Source: Cristatella mucedo (Eukaryota; Bryozoa; Phylactolaemata; Cristatellidae). Taken from it: DNA of 64,000 bases. The DNA lies in contig WPIO01000001.1 in the NCBI GenBank assembly GCA_009760855.2, positions 5,221,001-5,285,000 on the forward strand, given 5' to 3'. Of the stretch, positions 48,209-59,890 are shown piece by piece. The notes under the pieces are model-generated. The model had not been told where the DNA came from, ran no database searches, and saw only the letters and a program-made list of their open reading frames with translations. The translations under genes and the position numbers were made by a program. Position 1 is the stretch's first letter, and each line of letters starts with the position of its first letter.

Positions 48209-48322
48209 CTTGTCTCTGAGCTTCCAGCATCTCGTCGATCCTCCTCTGCTTCTCCTTGGTGATTTGCTCCAGATTTAAGCGCACCTTGTCCTCCCAGTCA
48301 GAGCTGCTGCTGGCAGCAGAAC
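48209..48322 (-). CDS. MAP7: MAP7-like gene, exon A (N-terminal coiled coil, first exon seen)
   Basis: On the minus strand a pyrimidine tract ending CTTGTGCAG precedes an open frame that reads [19 protein letters not shown] and then [16 protein letters not shown]; the exon ends at CAAG|GTGAGA. The 114-bp exon begins with two bases of a split codon and ends with one base, so it is entered and left in phase 1. The content is a serine patch followed by a highly charged helix, as in the microtubule-binding N-terminal coiled coil of MAP7/ensconsin proteins. Exon B completes the last codon (G+CT, Ala). The upstream exon, including the start codon, was not found. An uninterrupted (CT)n tract on the gene's strand begins about 40 bp after the donor. 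That this is an exon is well supported; the family assignment rests on the whole set of exons. Confidence 0.7.
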
Positions 48323-49940
48323 CTGCACAAGGAAGCAGGGGGATCGGGCCAATGACCAATCGGCCCACTCAGCGAGCAGACATAGAGAGGGAGCCGGCGA
48401 GACAGCAGCAGCGCCGGTCGCGGTCATGCATCGTGGGCCTGAGGGCTGAACGGCAGCGGCAGCTTGCTTCACTGCCTATCCTGCTGCCACACCCCCTAGT
48501 GCTCGTGACTAGCTTCGCTACGATATAGTCCACTAGCCGAAGCCGTTAGACAGCGGCACCGTCCAATGAGGTGCAGCTGTCCACACGTGAACGGTCCGTT
48601 ATATCTCACCCACAGCAGCAGTGCACTAGATGCCCACTATCTAAGGGGGACTACCTACCTGCGACCTTAGATAGCGCTCAGATGAACTCACCAAGCTCGT
48701 TGTTGTCATCACGGGGGGGGGGAGAGATAATAAAAATTGCCATGCAAGTAGGTCTGGGGCCCACGTTATCGATATGGCTGGCCATGTCAATAATGCCAAG
48801 TCGATGAGCCAGCTGTCCTCGTGGCATTGCCTTCGGCACACACACGAAATAGAAAAGAACAGTGAGCAGGTCGCTCGGTGTCACTGCGGCAGCGCCGCCG
48901 TCGAGGGGTGCATCGCCGCAATCGCTGGCTTGGGCCCAAGCCTGTTGGTGGCCAGGGCTACCAGAGACAGTGTCACTGCGTGGAGCACCGGCACGTGTGC
49001 TCGACTTTCAAGCTTTATGTTCTGAGCATCTCTGAAGCAAGAACAGCAATGAGGGCTTTTCAGGGCAGTTCACCAATCAACACGTAGAAGCTAGAAGGCC
49101 TGAAAGGGAGTGTCCTCATGAGGAACATAGAAACCACGGGTGAAAGGCAAAACCTCATTTCCACGTTAGCCCTGGTTGGTGAGACAAGTTGTGCTTTTTC
49201 CGAGATATTAGACCAGTTGGTGACCGGCTAGTGAAATTACTTTTCCTAGTGACTGAGCGCTGCGTGTGCCTATCTTGGTGCGACTGGCTACACTGTGTGA
49301 AACCCGGCATATCGTGGAAAGAAATACCGACAACCTCTAATATTAAGCAGAAATAAATAATACCAATAATATCTAAATAGATATATAATACAGAAATAAA
49401 GCAACGACAGGCCGTGTGCAGGAGCAGCCTGCTAGTACGAATGCTGGTCTCACACAGCAGAAGCGCATGGCGTTGGGCCCATAAAAAATCTCCCACAACA
49501 ACGACCGACAGCTCTGCTTGAAAGGTAGATACGACCCCAAACTTCGTACAACGATCAGGATGCAATAACTGAAACCCCCGGCTCTGATCAGCCACTGCCG
49601 AACTGAATGTGTACTGGCTGATTATATATGTAAACAGAGCAAAAAGGGGTCGACAAGGGCACGAGTCCCGAAGACTCAGTGGAAGGTCACTGATAAAAGA
49701 GATATGAAGAAAGCCACCAGCCAGCTCGGCTCATACAGCCACAATAGTCATAGTGACTGGCCCCATACGCATATGGACCACGTCACACCTATACATGAGA
49801 CAAAAGTCTTCGAAACAATATAAATCAATACTCCAGGGCACATTAAGCAGATCAGCAAAGGGACGACAGGCTAAACGATCAACGGCAACTTGCATACGCT
49901 CGAGAAGGCAGATGGATGGATTTTGGTGAGCCGTGATCCT
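48323..49940. other. Upstream of exon A: no exon identified
   Basis: The next upstream exon of the MAP7-like gene must end in phase 1. None was recognised here. A G run lies at 48713-48722, and short GC-rich frames occur at 48.3-48.5 and 48.87-49.02 kb. Confidence 0.4.
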
Positions 49941-50096
49941 AGCTGATTAAACAGCCTCTTTTGTATAGCGACAGAAGAGCCTTTACGGCTATCACCACCG
50001 CTTGCAGGGGCGATAAAGGATCGCACACTGCAGGAATCGAACCCACGACCTCGGGACCGAGGTCGTGAAAGCAACCGCCTTACCTAGTGTGCCATC
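49941..50096 (-). repeat. SINE family 1, left arm of an inverted pair
   Basis: AGCTGATTAAACAGCCTCTT, CTTTACGGCTATCACCACCG, GATAAAGGATCGCACACTGC, AATCGAACCCACGACCTCGG and GCCTTACCTAGTGTGCCAT: a full minus-strand copy ending at the centre of a palindrome. Confidence 0.85.
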
Positions 50097-50101
50097 ACGG
50101 A

Positions 50102-50256
50102 TGGCACATTAGGAAATGTGGTTGCTGTTCACGACCTCGGTTCCGAGATCGTGGGTTCGAATCTTGCGGTGGGCGATCCTTTATTGCTGCTGCAAGCCAC
50201 GGTGATAGCCATAAGGGCTCTTCCGTCGCTATACAAAAGAGGCTGTTAAATCAGCT
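50102..50256 (+). repeat. SINE family 1, right arm of an inverted pair
   Basis: ATGGCACATTAGGAAATGTG, TCGTGGGTTCGAATCTTGCG, GGCGATCCTTTATTGCTGCT, GTGATAGCCATAAGGGCTCT and GGCTGTTAAATCAGCT: the mirror of 49941-50096, separated from it by only about five bases. Confidence 0.85.
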
Positions 50257-50849
50257 GGTATTTTTCCCATTGAACAGTTACCATGAATCCATCTAGAGAC
50301 ATTAGGATTTATCTTCAACGTCTATTGCTTAGTTCAGTGGTCTTCCTACACTCATCATTTTGTTTTAGATAGCCAACACCTACAAGTACATTTGCATCTG
50401 TATTTTTAGCAGGCTCTGAACCGTCAGTATAATTTGATCTGTTAGTCTAGAGAGTTCACTGCTTATTCATAGCAAAATGCATACCATACCTCACGTTTTT
50501 TGAAACCTGGATGTTACTTTGCCCAATTTTTTAACCTAGCAATCTCAAAACTGAAGATTCAAAGCCATACCCCACTTGCCGGTATAGGTTAAATTGCCCG
50601 AGTTTTATAAAAATCGACAAAGCAATATGGCAGATGGTATTCGAAATGCAGTTTCCATAAAAATATGCTTTCGAAGCATGTGCATCGTCATCGATAACTG
50701 GCTGATACCATCGTGCTTTGCTTACTCCAAGAAATCAGTATCAAATGTCTTTACCATACACTGCGTCTCTCATACCTGCCAACATTTGGTTGGGTGTAAG
50801 ACAAACCACCATCTGACTTTCGCACCAACTCTTAGCGCCTTATCGTGTC

Positions 50850-51740
50850 ACAAATGCATGGACCAATTTGGATTTTGTATCCCTTTCCTTGCGAGCCCGA
50901 ATTTTGACAGCCACGTAGCTGAAAGTGAGAGTAGCTGAAAACAGATGGACTTGCCTATGGAGCTGATATGGTCGCCTAGCGAAAGCTCACTTTGGAACAG
51001 AACATCCAGATTGTGTGCAAATGCTACAAGACATATGCTGGTCGAGCCCAATCTTGAAGAATATTGTTTTCACAGTACTGAGTGACACTGGGCTTGCCCA
51101 CGACTAGTAAGCTGATTTTATCGTCATCTAATAAGAGAACGTTTGTGGCCATCCCAGTGCGAATGTCAGTAATACATGAAGCAAGGCAGTTAAAAGAGTT
51201 TGAAATGCTAGACTATATAAAAAATTCAATTCATTTGTATAGTGCTAAGAGAACTTAATCTCTATTCAGATGCTTATTATTACAATGCACACTTGCACGG
51301 AAGTGACCACACAAATATTTAGCAACTGGCCACTTATCATTTTGCAGATTCATTCACCTACACCGAGCAGATTCATTTACCTACACCAAAACTGGCTGTT
51401 CTTGGAATGACATGTGACAGCAAACAAACTTTCACAAGCATGCTTGTTCAAGTGGTCAGAAAATTTATCACGTACGAAGTGGCAGAGGTGAACAGTGCCA
51501 GTTGACGTTCACACACAAATGACTAAAACTATTAGTGGGCATGCCACGGAGCTCGGCCCCACGACCTCGTTCACAAAATACATTTACCTAGACCTCGGTC
51601 GAGGGAAGCACCTTAGCTGCTGGGATAAATCAGCAAGGCAGGAAGGGAGGGCTTAAAGCAGAGGTACAGCTGCGTGTCACCAGCATAGAAATAAAAGCCT
51701 AGATTGTGCTTGGCGATTAGATTAGTATGAGAACTTGTAA
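50850..51740 (-). mobile_element. LINE fragment, minus orientation, split by SINE-like DNA
   Basis: The minus strand reads AHNLDVLFQSELSLGDHISS at 50930-51040 and continues to about 51218. The same ORF2 resumes at about 51638-51740 (LIAKHNLGFYFYAGDTQLYL on the minus strand). The intervening 51220-51637 is foreign and has SINE pieces at both ends. Confidence 0.75.
51220..51637 (-). repeat. SINE family 2 pieces inserted in a LINE
   Basis: The left end has CATTTGTATAGTGCTAAGAG and AACTTAATCTCTATTCAGAT (reverse of the LINE-like tail). The right end has CGGCCCCACGACCTCGTTC and GACCTCGGTCGAGGGAAGCA (reverse of a head with a doubled box). About 250 bp between them is unrecognised. The whole block interrupts the LINE at 50850-51740. 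Confidence 0.6.
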
Positions 51741-52462
51741 TGTATTTTCCATAGGTAATTAAAACCGGCATTTTGTATACTACTAATTTATAAATAGGCA
51801 TATGAGAGGCTTAGGGTTCAATTTCCTTTACAGAACCAGGGAAAGTGGCCAAAAACTTGGGAAACCCTGGATACTTTGAAAATAATCAGTACGCCAGTCA
51901 CTTCCAAACTAGCCACACTCATCATGGATGCAAAGCATGTCATAGCTACCCAGGCAGCAACCACTTTGATCCGGTAGTAGGGTCAAGGCTGGGCCTTTCC
52001 TTTAGAAGGTTCAGCCTATCAAGCCCTGGGGATTCCATGCCTGGAGATAAATGGGCATTGCTATGCGATGCCTGCAGATAGAAATGCATTGCTCGGTATC
52101 TTTGATATGCCTAGGCCTCACGGGGTGTTTAACCAAACAAAAGACAAAAAAACATCTCAAGTCAACGACCTTCCAAGTGACACGGGTCAAGCGTGAGAAA
52201 ATAGAAATCAATAAGCAAAGAAGCAGCCAGGGGGCAAGGGGCACATTTGTCCCTTTACAGCGATACATTGACCTTGGCTGCCCCTATTTCTCTTCGGTGA
52301 CAAGCCGACCATCACCAACGACGATGAAATTATGTCCTACTACCATTCGATAAGCAACTGATGAGTTTTTGTGAAATAGACACTATGATTTTGTCCTTAA
52401 TTCTTTCAATACTTGCAGGTCTTGCCCTTACACGAAAATCTTGAAGGTCTTCCTCCCCTCCC

Positions 52463-52463
<1 letters not shown>

Positions 52464-52494
<31 letters not shown>
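52464..52494 (+). repeat. Poly-C tract
   Basis: About 31 consecutive Cs, preceded by TCCTCCCCTCCCTC. Confidence 0.95.
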
Positions 52495-52495
<1 letters not shown>

Positions 52496-52875
52496 ATGAA
52501 AATCCTGGGTCAGCCTCTGAAAACAATAGTGCTCGAAGGCTGCAGCTGATGACTTTCTAACCCTTAAACTTAAGCAGCTGTAAAGACAGACAAAATGAAT
52601 ATAGACATCCCAGCTGGGACCATTTAATAGTTTCATGGTCTACTTTTCATAGATGACAGGGGAGAGCAAGAGAGAGAGAGGAGAGAGAGAGAGAGAGTTG
52701 CCTCCATGCTACATTTGCTAATGGTCTAATAATGGGCATGAGCAAGTAAAAGCTCTGAGCATTATAATATACTCTTAACACAGCAACTACCACCAGATGA
52801 GCTAATTGATGGCTATGATCTATAGGACCTGACTTTAAAATGAAGAAGAAATGCAATATAAGAGACTTATTGCCC

Positions 52876-53031
52876 CAGGATCATAGCCCGGAGGAAAGGT
52901 GCTTGCATTTCACGACCCAGGCCGTTGGCTCAAGTATTCCCAGCAAGCAATTCCTCATTGCCTTCTCCAAGTGAGAATGATAGCCACTAAGGCTCTTGTG
53001 CTGCTATATACAAGAGGCTGTTAAAGCAGCT
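52876..53031 (+). repeat. SINE family 1, degenerate
   Basis: CATAGCCCGGAGGAAAGGTG, TTCACGACCCAGGCCGTTGG, CTCAAGTATTCCCAG in place of the B box, ATAGCCACTAAGGCTCTTGT and AGAGGCTGTTAAAGCAGCT. Confidence 0.75.
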
Positions 53032-53169
53032 GACCTCTTATTATTTTTATATTTTATTCTATTATGTTGTCACGACGTTCCTTAACGCCATTGTAACAGC
53101 AAAAAACCATTTGTTACAGCATTTGCTCAGTCCACGTGAATTGTCTTTTGCCAGCTCGAGTGCTGAAAT

Positions 53170-53280
53170 TGTGCATGCTATCACTAATCAATTTACAGGC
53201 TGCCTTTCCAGTATAAAAGCTGGCTAGAGAGAGATTTAGTTTGCTAAGGGTGCTACATAAATGGATTATTAATATTATTA
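53170..53280 (+). mobile_element. LINE 3'-tail remnant
   Basis: TAGAGAGAGATTTAGTTTGC and GGGTGCTACATAAATGGATT match the 3' hairpin tail of the main LINE family, followed by TTATTAATATTATT. Only the last ~100 bp are recognisable. Confidence 0.55.
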
Positions 53281-54284
53281 AGAGGCCACAAGTGCCGACA
53301 GATCCAAGGCACAGATACCTTGGCCGAGCCCGACACGACAATGTCCCTGGTAGAGGCCATGCTCTGGCACTGCTCCAAAGCTTGATAGCAGTCTGCCACA
53401 CTCGACCACAAATTCATCTACCTCGCCAATGTCAGGCCAATGTCAGCTGTGAGCTCCGGTAGCAATGTGCCATCTTCCTGCACTAGCCAAATTCGTTTCG
53501 GTAGGCTGCACGCTGCCAAATGAATGAAACCAATGAAGCAAATGAAGCAAACAAGAGCCGATGTTCAACACTCAACAGCCTCATGCATACAGCTACCACA
53601 TAGTCTTTATGGCTTTGTGGAGTTACATACGGAGGTACATTACATAGAAAGGCCTTGTCGGCTATCACTCGATGAACTTCGAACACCTTCCCCCTAGAGT
53701 AAGACTCTGGAGTAGGCACGGATAAGGATAGGGTACATTAATGCTTCAGAAACACAGATAGCAGCAGGGATGCTTGCAAAGCTGAAGAGCTGTACAGGCA
53801 GTCCAGACGTCCCAACTGCCGGGTTACAGGAGCCGTGGTGGACTAGCTCAAAAGGCCTCCTTGCCAGGCTTCCGGAATCACATCAATCAATCATCAGCTT
53901 CGGTTGGCTCAATCGGTCCATGTACAACTTTAGTCAGCAGCCGGCCACTCAGTGAGTTGCCACACCCGGCTGCCAGCTGGAGGCTTTGAGTCTCCCCAAC
54001 CCCCCCCCCCATAAAGGCTGACTGGTAAATATGGTGACGAATGCTGAACACAGGCAGCACAGGTCGTCGAAATGAGCTGGTGCTCAAGACAGGGCATACT
54101 GGGATGGTAGAGGGAGGCAGGCAGCTGACAGCACACCAATTCATCCTTCTGATGATCATGTGATTAGGTGTTTGGGAAAAGACAAGCTATGGCTCTAGAG
54201 CTTAACCGTGCTATAAGTGCTGTACTTGCCTTGACCCAGCTGTCTTTTTATAATTTGCACCTAGTGTTAAATTAAATTAAACTA

Positions 54285-55042
54285 AAATTAGGGCTTGTTT
54301 AGATAAGGATACCACGTCCAAGTTGGTCCATGCATTCGTGACATCTCGTCTCGACTTCTGCAACTCACTGCTTACTGGCCTACCAGCATGTGCGATCAGG
54401 CGATTGCAGCTGGTGCAAAACTCTGCAGCTAGGCTTGTCTGTCGTGAGCGTCGCAGTTGCCACATTACTCCACTTCTCGCCGACCTGCACTGGTTACCAG
54501 TCAAGCAACGGATTGACTTCAAGGTTTTGTCGCTCACTTTTAGGTCTCTTCATTCTATGGCTCCAGCCTATCTTTCAGAGATACTACCCCATCAGGCAAA
54601 GTATCGTACCACTCGCTTTTCGGAATCCAACAGTCTAGAAATACCTCGTACAAACCTCAAATCCTTTGGAGACCGTGCATTTAGCTCGTATGCTCCCACA
54701 GCCTGGAACTCCCTCCCGACCTGCATCAGAACATCCCCTGACCTGACCACATTTAAAAGAAACTTAAAAACATACCTATTTAGGACAGCATTTAGTGGGT
54801 CCTTGTGATTCGTCCTCGATGTGCTTATGCGTGCTGACACTGTTCATGCTGCCACTAACCACATTTGCATGCTGACCCAGTGCATGTAACCCCTAACCAT
54901 GTTATTCATTTTGTTTGTTTTTCAAGCATGATTTTACTTACTATTCTATTGTGTATCACTTTGCAGCAAATGTAAAGCGCCTAGAAAGAGATTAAGTTCT
55001 CTGAGGGCGCTTTATCAAGTGCAATATTATTATTATTATTAG
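54285..55042 (+). mobile_element. Young 5'-truncated LINE copy
   Basis: The copy starts in KIRACLDKD-like sequence and keeps a 161-codon open frame (AFVTSRLDFCNSLLTGLP ... LQLVQNSAARLVCRERRS ... ITPLLADLHWLPVKQRID ... LKTYLFRTAFSGSL), a full 3' UTR, the hairpin tail and (ATT)n. From about 54570 on it differs from LINE B at only about four positions. The 5' truncation removes all RT motifs, so it cannot move by itself. Confidence 0.9.
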
Positions 55043-55861
55043 TGGTCACCACATTGTCACTCAGTGCTTGTCAATGATCGACTTGAAGTGGCATGGTTTC
55101 CCAACGTGTATTTGCCCACTGACATGATACACGGCATGATGCTCATACCCCCAAGGCTACCCAGGTTCAACAAAGCAAAGCAGCAGCACAGCTGTCGGGA
55201 CTGACCCCCTGGCACCGGTCGAGAGTAAAACAGCAAGCCTAGGTCAAGGTTTCTGCCACGTACGAAGCATGCAACCAATGTCGATGGGCTACAGCCATTC
55301 TATTGCCACCAGTGCATTGCAGCACCGTCGACTGCAGCATCCACTGGCAACATTCAGCCAGTTGGCAAGCTTTCGTGAGACTAGAAAATGCAGAATTTAC
55401 AGAATCTGGCTGCTATCACCCTTGCTTCAGCCATAGATGGACCATGCCAAAGGGTCACCTAGAAGATTTTGCTGGCTTCCGTGTCAGATGGTAGTTCAAA
55501 TAAGAGGCTTTTGCCGAAGGTGTCGTCCGACCAAGCTTTTTTTCTCTGCAGGACCAGCACATCTCGCAACTCTGGGGCAACGATTGTGTCAATTCTCCTG
55601 AGTCTAGCCCACCATCCATTTCCTCTACCGATGCCTAACTCTTGCTAGGCTTCACATTCTCTTTGCCAAGTGAGATGCAGGCTATTGGCTGATGATTGTG
55701 CATCGAACAAACTAAGCCGTGCAGCTCTAAAGAGTGGTCTTTGGTATTGCATTGAAAGGTTACAACCGAAGCTACATTTAAATACACGAGCACAAAACAT
55801 GCATGACATATGCATGCAGTACACACTGTAATGCAGAACAACTATCTGGCACCACAACCCC

Positions 55862-55992
55862 CCTGGTTTGGTGCATGGGTCAAGGTGCTCACCTTTGACA
55901 ACCATGGTCAAGGTGCTTGCCTTGGACGACCGAGGTCGTGGGCTCAAACCCTTCAGCACAGACATGGGTATGTGAAGTGCCTGGTGCCCATA
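55862..55992 (+). repeat. SINE family 2 head with internal duplication
   Basis: TTTGGTGCATGGGTCAAGGT, CACCTTTGACAACCATGGTC, then a second AAGGTGCTTGCCTTGGACGA and CCGAGGTCGTGGGCTCAAAC. The LINE-like tail is only hinted at (GTGAAGTGCCTGGTGCCC). Confidence 0.65.
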
Positions 55993-56504
55993 CAGCCAAA
56001 CATAATACAACTTGTTTTTGCAGCTATTTTGACAACTGCAGTCTGCATTAGTTTACCCCCAGCAGCAAATGATCGACAGCAGTGAGGAGAGAGTCAGAGG
56101 CCATGGCTCGACTTGACAATACGGCCAATGTACCTTACCTTGAACTTTGGTTAACACCCAGATCAATAGGCAGCTACTTGACTAGGTGTGGAGTCATGAC
56201 GCATAGGCTATACTTACAAACCCATTAATTATTAAACATCACATCCGCCCACCCACTCAAACAATACTACCCGGTTTCCCTGGCAAGTTTCTAAGAGTAG
56301 AGCACAATGCAAGATACCAACCAATTTTAAACAGGTGCTAAATCCGGCAACAAAAGCTAGGATTTGGCATGTGGGATAAGAATAACACGGGCTGGCCTAT
56401 TTTACGCTTGCTTTAGCAAAGTCGAGGACGGCGCTACTAGAGCAGACACGGTCAGGACCCAATGCTCCACAAAGTAGCCGACTGGTTCACATATCTCATT
56501 ACTG

Positions 56505-56660
56505 GGCCGTGACAGCCCAGGCGGTAAGGCGCTCGCTCTTCACGACCAATGTGGTGGGTTCGAATCCTGCAGTTAGGTGACCCTTTATTGCCAACTGCAA
56601 GCAGTGATGGTAGCCGATGAGGCTCTCCTGTTGCTATACAAATGAGGCTGTTAAATCAGC
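56505..56660 (+). repeat. SINE family 1
   Basis: GACAGCCCAGGCGGTAAGGC, GCTCTTCACGACCAATGTGG, TGGGTTCGAATCCTGCAGTT (well-kept B box), TTTATTGCCAACTGCAAGCA and AATGAGGCTGTTAAATCAGC. Its head is the most tRNA-like of the set. Confidence 0.85.
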
Positions 56661-56744
56661 AAAGATTATTTTTAATCCTATGGCAATACCACTCTTAGAA
56701 TGACCTTGCTGAAATAAGTTAAAAAAAATAAAGGTAAGCTAATA

Positions 56745-56886
56745 GAATAGCTTCATTTGCATAGTGGCAGAAGAGCTTTAGCAGCTATCATCATGCTTGC
56801 AGTGGGCAATATAGAATTGCCTGCTGCAGGACTCGAACCCATGAGCTGGGTCGTGCAGTGCGAGCCCCTTACCCACAGTCCAAGAC
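56745..56886 (-). repeat. SINE family 1, minus orientation
   Basis: AGCTTCATTTGCATAGTGGC, GCAGCTATCATCATGCTTGC, CAGGACTCGAACCCATGAGC and ACCCACAGTCCAAGACCC: reverse complement of the family, about 85 bp from the plus-strand copy that ends at 56660. Confidence 0.8.
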
Positions 56887-57796
56887 CCAGGTTTGCATGA
56901 GTGCAGAGTCTATGCTGCTTCATGTCAGCTTTTTCGAAAGGTAAACAGAGGTGAGGTGTGCACATGTGTCACTCCTTCGTTATACCATGATGGGAAGAAC
57001 AGTCTGAAGGCACAGTAATGTTTAGATGGAATGCAAACCAGCCAGTCGTTAGTGGTGAATCGCTAACCTGGGGTAAATCTGCCCTGTCGAATAATGAGAA
57101 AAAAGATCTCACTGCCTGCAGCATCAGGCATGTGACAACCTTCTTAGACTACTACTAAAACTCAGCCAAAGCTGAAATAATATTGCCAAGGCTACCCAGC
57201 AGTTCACATCTTGGACATTAAATTGCATGCTTTTAACAACAGTCGAGACAGGCTCTGGACATGATGTAGAAGGTAAGGACTACACTGATTTGTGCTCAAA
57301 CGTAAAGTCAAGCCAATAACTGATCCCAATGCAGGTGATGTTACCACAATAGACATATCAAGTTGTGGCTGGTTAAGTACGATGGATGCCTGATCGATCA
57401 TAGTATGCTTGGTCAGATTAATGACTACTGCATACCGACCCATGAGAAGGTACCGGAAGCACTGCAGTTACTGTAGCAGCAGCACTACTTGCTGCTAGAT
57501 ATATAATATGACACAGGATGATCCACATGACCTGGAAGTGAAGATCCAATTTGGAAGAGTAGGAAAAGCAGCCACTGCCAGCCTCTGCCTTTGGTCATGT
57601 GAAGAGTTATACACAGCTTCTGGTTTCTAAGCCTTAAACAAAATACGTGATCATCCTGAAGGAAGGTAGGCACCGACTCAGCACTAGTCTTGCCAACTCT
57701 TTCACGAACTTTCTACTGTCACTGCCTCGAGTGCTACATCTCGGCTACAGAGCCGAAAAGTAATAGGAAATAGCAAGCTGCTGCCAAGTGTTTTTA

Positions 57797-57797
<1 letters not shown>

Positions 57798-57866
<69 letters not shown>

Positions 57867-57990
57867 CTCTCTGTCTCCCTCGAAAGCTCTGTCTCTGTCT
57901 ATGTCTCTGTCTCTCTCTCTTGCACTTTCTGTCTCTCTCGCACGCTCTGTCTATCTGTCTGTATGTCTGTATGTCTGTCTGTCCGTCCGT

Positions 57991-58065
<75 letters not shown>

Positions 58066-58135
58066 AGTCTGTCTCTCTCTCTCAGTCTCTGCCTCTCTCG
58101 TTCTCAATCTCTGCCTCTCTCTCTCTCTCCCTTCT
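57798..58135 (+). repeat. (TC)n / (GTCT)n compound array
   Basis: Two CT runs (57799-57863 and about 58000-58060) are joined by GTCT, TGTCTGTATGTC and GCACTCT variants; a C run sits at about 57991. Confidence 0.95.
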
Positions 58136-58164
58136 CTTGCGCTCTTGCGCAATCATCACCACGT

Positions 58165-58390
58165 GCTAGAAATTTTAGGTCTCGTTTTCGACAGCTGCCT
58201 CAATTTTAAAAGCTTCATTCAGAAGACTGCTTCTACAGCTAGCCATCACGTCTGATTTCTATCTAAGATTAGGAGCTATCTTCCACAGTGGCTTGTAAAA
58301 CATTTAACTAGCTCCTAGTTATTCTCGGCTTGGTTATTGTAATTCCCTTTTGGCTGGGCTACCAAAAAAGGCGATTAGGCCACTGCAGCT
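58165..58390 (+). mobile_element. Fragment of a second LINE lineage with (TAA)n end
   Basis: The frame reads [20 protein letters not shown], then after stops and shifts a counterpart of SRLDYCNxLLxGLPKK (GYCN.PFWLGYQKRRL). It is followed by AATAATAATAATAAT at 58391. The sequence is related to 13660-13800 and distinct from the main family that follows directly. Confidence 0.55.
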
Positions 58391-58407
58391 ATAATAATAA
58401 TAATAAT

Positions 58408-59252
58408 CTATGTGTCATATTCCAAAGCGACCTCTCGTTAGACGACCATATCAGCTCCACAGTCAAATGTGCCTATTTTCAGCTTCATAATATTGCTAAA
58501 ATTCGGGCTTGTTTAGATAAGGATACCACATCTAAGTTGGTCCATGCATTCGTGACATCTCGTCTCGACTTCTGCAACTCACTGCTTACTGGCCTACCAG
58601 CATGTGCGATCAGGCGATTGCAGCTGGTGCAAAACTCCGCAGCTAGGCTTGTCTGTCGTGAGCGTCGCAGTTGCCACATTACTCCACTTCTCGCCGACCT
58701 GCACTGGCTACCAGTCAAGCAACGGATTGACTTCAAGGTTTTGTCGCTCACTTTTAGGTCCTTTCATTCTATGGCTCCAGCCTATCTCTCCGACATACTC
58801 CCCCATCAGGCCAAGCATCGTACCACCTGCTTTTCGGAATCCAACAGTCTACCAATACCTCGTACAAACCTCAAATCCTTTGGAGACCGTGCATTTAGTT
58901 CGTATGCTCCCAAAGTCTGGAACTCCCTCCCGACCTGCGTCAGAACATCCCCTGACCTGACCACATTTAAAAGGAACTGAAAAACACACCTATTTAGGAC
59001 AGCATTTAGTGGGTCCCTGTGATTCGTCCTTCACGTGCTTATGCGTGCTGACACTGTGCATGCTGCCACTAACCACATTTGCATGCTGACCCTGTGCATG
59101 TCACCCCTAACCATGTTATTCATTTTGTTTGTTTTTCATGCATGATTTTACTTACCATTTAATTGCATTTCCCTTTGCAGCAAATGTAAAGCGCCTAGAA
59201 AGAGATTGAGTTCTCTGAGGGCGCTTTATCAAGTACATTATTATTATTATTC
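58408..59252 (+). mobile_element. LINE 3' copy with long open frame
   Basis: ORF2 C-terminus from VIFQSDLSLDDHISSTVKC through LDKDTTSKLVHAFVTSRL, TGLPACAIRRLQLVQNSA, LADLHWLPVKQRIDFKVL, SDILPHQAKHRTTCFSESN and LKSFGDRAFSSYAPKVWN, then a stop shortly before the usual end. The 3' UTR, hairpin and (ATT)n at 59239-59251 are intact. It belongs to a subfamily (SDIL...TTCFSESNSLPIPR) different from LINE B and the 54-kb copy (SEIL...TTRFSESN.LEIPR). Confidence 0.88.
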
Positions 59253-59647
59253 TCTTTCTCTTCCCCTCCTCCTTTCCCCTAGTAGGAACATGATGAAAGC
59301 ACAAGACATCGTTTGCTTTTCGCTTCGTCCAGACTGGCTGAGCTACAGCCTGTCAACCAGCCAGATATTAGAGTAAATAGCAGCTTGAGCTCGGCTCACT
59401 TTCAGCATCTGTAGCCAATAACATATCCCAGAAACCGACAGCAGGTACATAAGACTGGCAGGTGGGACAGGGTTGAATTTTGCCACTGTTATGCATGGCT
59501 CACTAAATTCAAATGATTTGTAGAGTCAACCCCCATGGAATCTACAAAGACATACCACAAACGTTCATTTGCCTATATGTGCACTACCGTGCTTTTGCGT
59601 GTGCGCCTAGGTTTTGTGTGTACATTGATGCATTGGTCTGTGCAAAA

Positions 59648-59666
59648 GTAGTAGTAGTAGTAGTAG

Positions 59667-59706
<40 letters not shown>

Positions 59707-59818
59707 ACGTGTGTGTGTGTGTGTGTGTACACGTGTGTGTGTGTGTGTACACGTGTGTGTGTGTGTACACGTGTGTGTGTGTGTGTGTGTACACGTGTGT
59801 GTGTGTGTGTGTGTACAC

Positions 59819-59850
<32 letters not shown>

Positions 59851-59890
59851 ATGTGCATGCGTGTGCGCATGTGTGTGTTTGTGTGAATGT
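59648..59890 (+). repeat. (AGT)n then (GT)n array with TACACGTG inserts
   Basis: Seven to eight AGT units are followed by GT repeats in which TACACGTG recurs at intervals of 16-26 bp (six times between 59703 and 59820), ending in GCGCGCGTG. Confidence 0.93.

Larger units (their letters stand above)
51741..54284. other. No gene recognised (51.7-54.3 kb) apart from repeats listed
   Basis: Holds the poly-C tract, a degenerate SINE, a LINE tail and a C run at 53999-54010. Frames of up to about 100 codons have no support. Confidence 0.4.
55043..57797. other. No gene recognised (55.0-57.8 kb) apart from SINEs
   Basis: Three SINE copies are present. The remaining sequence shows no domain, RNA structure or border pattern that could be supported. 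Confidence 0.4.
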
